NCBI RefSeq assembly: GCF_003233655.1
Contig: NZ_CP029829.1
Coordinates: 2,056,978 to 2,120,977, forward strand
Reading direction: 5' to 3'
DNA length: 64,000 nucleotides
Origin: Azospirillum ramasamyi
GTDB taxonomy: Bacteria; Pseudomonadota; Alphaproteobacteria; Azospirillales; Azospirillaceae
The stretch's first letter is position 1; the number at the start of each line of letters is the position of its first letter. The translations under genes were made by a program, and so were the position numbers. The notes below the pieces were generated by a model that was given only the letters and a program-made list of their open reading frames with translations, was not told the origin of the DNA and searched no databases. Of the stretch, positions 63,601 to 64,000 are shown piece after piece.

Positions 63601-63821
63601 GGATAGCCAACCTCGTCGTCATGCCCGACGCCTTCGAGACCTTCCGCCGCCCGATCATGACCGCGAGGATGATGGCCGCCACCGGCCGGGTGCAGAACCA
63701 CGAGGGGGTTGTGCATCTGCGCGTGGAATCGTTGATCGACCTGACCCATCGGCTGGCCGAGCTGACCGGCGATGACCGCCCCGCCGCCGGCTCCTTCTCC
63801 AAGGGCCGCAATTTTCATTGA
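60666..63821 (+). CDS. dnaE2: Error-prone DNA polymerase DnaE2
   Basis: 1051 aa, a C-family polymerase used in SOS-linked translesion synthesis. The N-terminal PHP domain ([33 protein letters not shown]), the catalytic palm ([52 protein letters not shown]), fingers and an OB-fold C-terminus ([33 protein letters not shown]) are present. Residues about 788-805 ([19 protein letters not shown]) are encoded by an inserted palindromic repeat. The usual imuA-imuB partners are not upstream. No LexA-type box was found upstream. Confidence 0.94.
   Translation: [1051 protein letters not shown]
63058..63082. repeat. Palindromic repeat inserted in dnaE2
   Basis: CCCTTCTCCCC (63058-63068) and GGGGAGAAGGG (63072-63082) form a perfect 11-bp inverted repeat with a 3-nt loop inside the dnaE2 frame. 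It is a variant of the CCCTCTCCCG elements and adds about 18 codons without breaking the frame. Confidence 0.8.
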
Positions 63822-63834
63822 AGGGGCTGATTGC

Positions 63835-63856
63835 TCCTGACATCACGCTGTCAGGA
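63835..63856. promoter_or_regulatory. Inverted repeat upstream of the VOC gene
   Basis: TCCTGACA (63835-63842) and TGTCAGGA (63849-63856) form a perfect 8-bp inverted repeat with a 6-nt spacer. A third TGTCAGGA lies at 63913-63920, just before the VOC start. Repeated, oriented sites like this suggest operator binding rather than a terminator (no T-run follows). Confidence 0.5.
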
Positions 63857-63929
63857 TGGGTGTGCTATCAAGAGGGCGTGCCGGCACGAACCACGAACAT
63901 CCCACTCCCCACTGTCAGGAGCAGGTTCC

Positions 63930-64000
63930 ATGAACTACCCGCATGTCGTCACCTGGTTCGAAATCCCCGTCTCCGACCTCGCCCGTGCCGTGCGCTTCTA
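63930..64000 (+). CDS. VOC/glyoxalase family protein (partial, 5' end)
   Basis: Cut by the window end after 23 codons (MNYPHVVTWFEIPVSDLARA...). The VTWFEIPVSDLARAVRFY opening is the typical first beta-strand and helix of a vicinal-oxygen-chelate domain (glyoxalase/bleomycin-resistance fold). AGGAG lies 9 nt before the ATG. The full product cannot be judged. Confidence 0.8.
   Translation, partial: MNYPHVVTWFEIPVSDLARAVRF

Overview
The window is very GC-rich, gene-dense chromosomal DNA from an alphaproteobacterium, most likely Azospirillum or a close relative (Rhodospirillales). The evidence is the protein flavour of the housekeeping genes, an F1-only atpHAGDC cluster, gene order ffs-dnaX-ybaB-recR, a DUF2783 partner protein and several chemoreceptors. 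The genus is inferred from family resemblance; no search was run. No rRNA, tRNA or CRISPR array was seen. Most of the window is stable core genome with two clear insertions: a T7-like virion-gene remnant (about 14.3-22.9 kb) and one complete IS1595-type insertion sequence (42.3-44.0 kb).

Region by region. 0.2-6.1 kb: an aromatic-catabolism island with fah-hmgA, a MarR regulator, a PaaY-like trimer, an FAD monooxygenase and a DUF2783 protein. Two near-identical operator-like sites lie in its two divergent promoter regions. 6.2-13.7 kb: a secreted hydrolase with two C-terminal repeats, thrS-infC (infC probably starts at AUA), a mazEF toxin-antitoxin pair, a degenerate EAL protein, pyrD and a DUF952 gene. 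14.3-22.9 kb: eight intact minus-strand phage genes in T7 virion order (capsid, tube proteins, internal protein, fibre, large terminase) with no recognisable portal, integrase or lysis enzyme. 23.1-29.4 kb: fur with a cysteine-rich partner, divergent sodC, an rhlE-type helicase, a GST, and a chemoreceptor with a small exported protein.

29.4-35.7 kb: a ferritin-like di-iron protein and the F1 ATP synthase operon atpH-A-G-D-C. 36.0-42.0 kb: a stand-alone Cache protein, priA, a transaldolase-like gene, and DUF484-xerC. 42.3-46.2 kb: the IS element, inserted 46 bp upstream of a dCache chemoreceptor gene. 46.3-54.8 kb: lpd, an entericidin-type lipoprotein, hldE, an orphan histidine kinase, a tam-like methyltransferase, and a CYTH-CHAD protein followed at once by a ParA-type ATPase. 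55.0-64.0 kb: pgk, the SRP RNA gene, dnaX-ybaB-recR, a membrane protein, an error-prone DNA polymerase (dnaE2) carrying an in-frame palindromic-repeat insertion, and the first codons of a VOC/glyoxalase gene.

The candidates most worth following are: the CYTH-CHAD plus ParA gene pair as a possible polyphosphate-granule positioning module; the infC AUA start overlapping a five-codon leader ORF; a family of CCCTCTCCCG/CGGGAGAGGG palindromes that has entered both the phage remnant and (as a variant) the dnaE2 reading frame; the shared operators of the homogentisate island; and the retained T7-like virion module.
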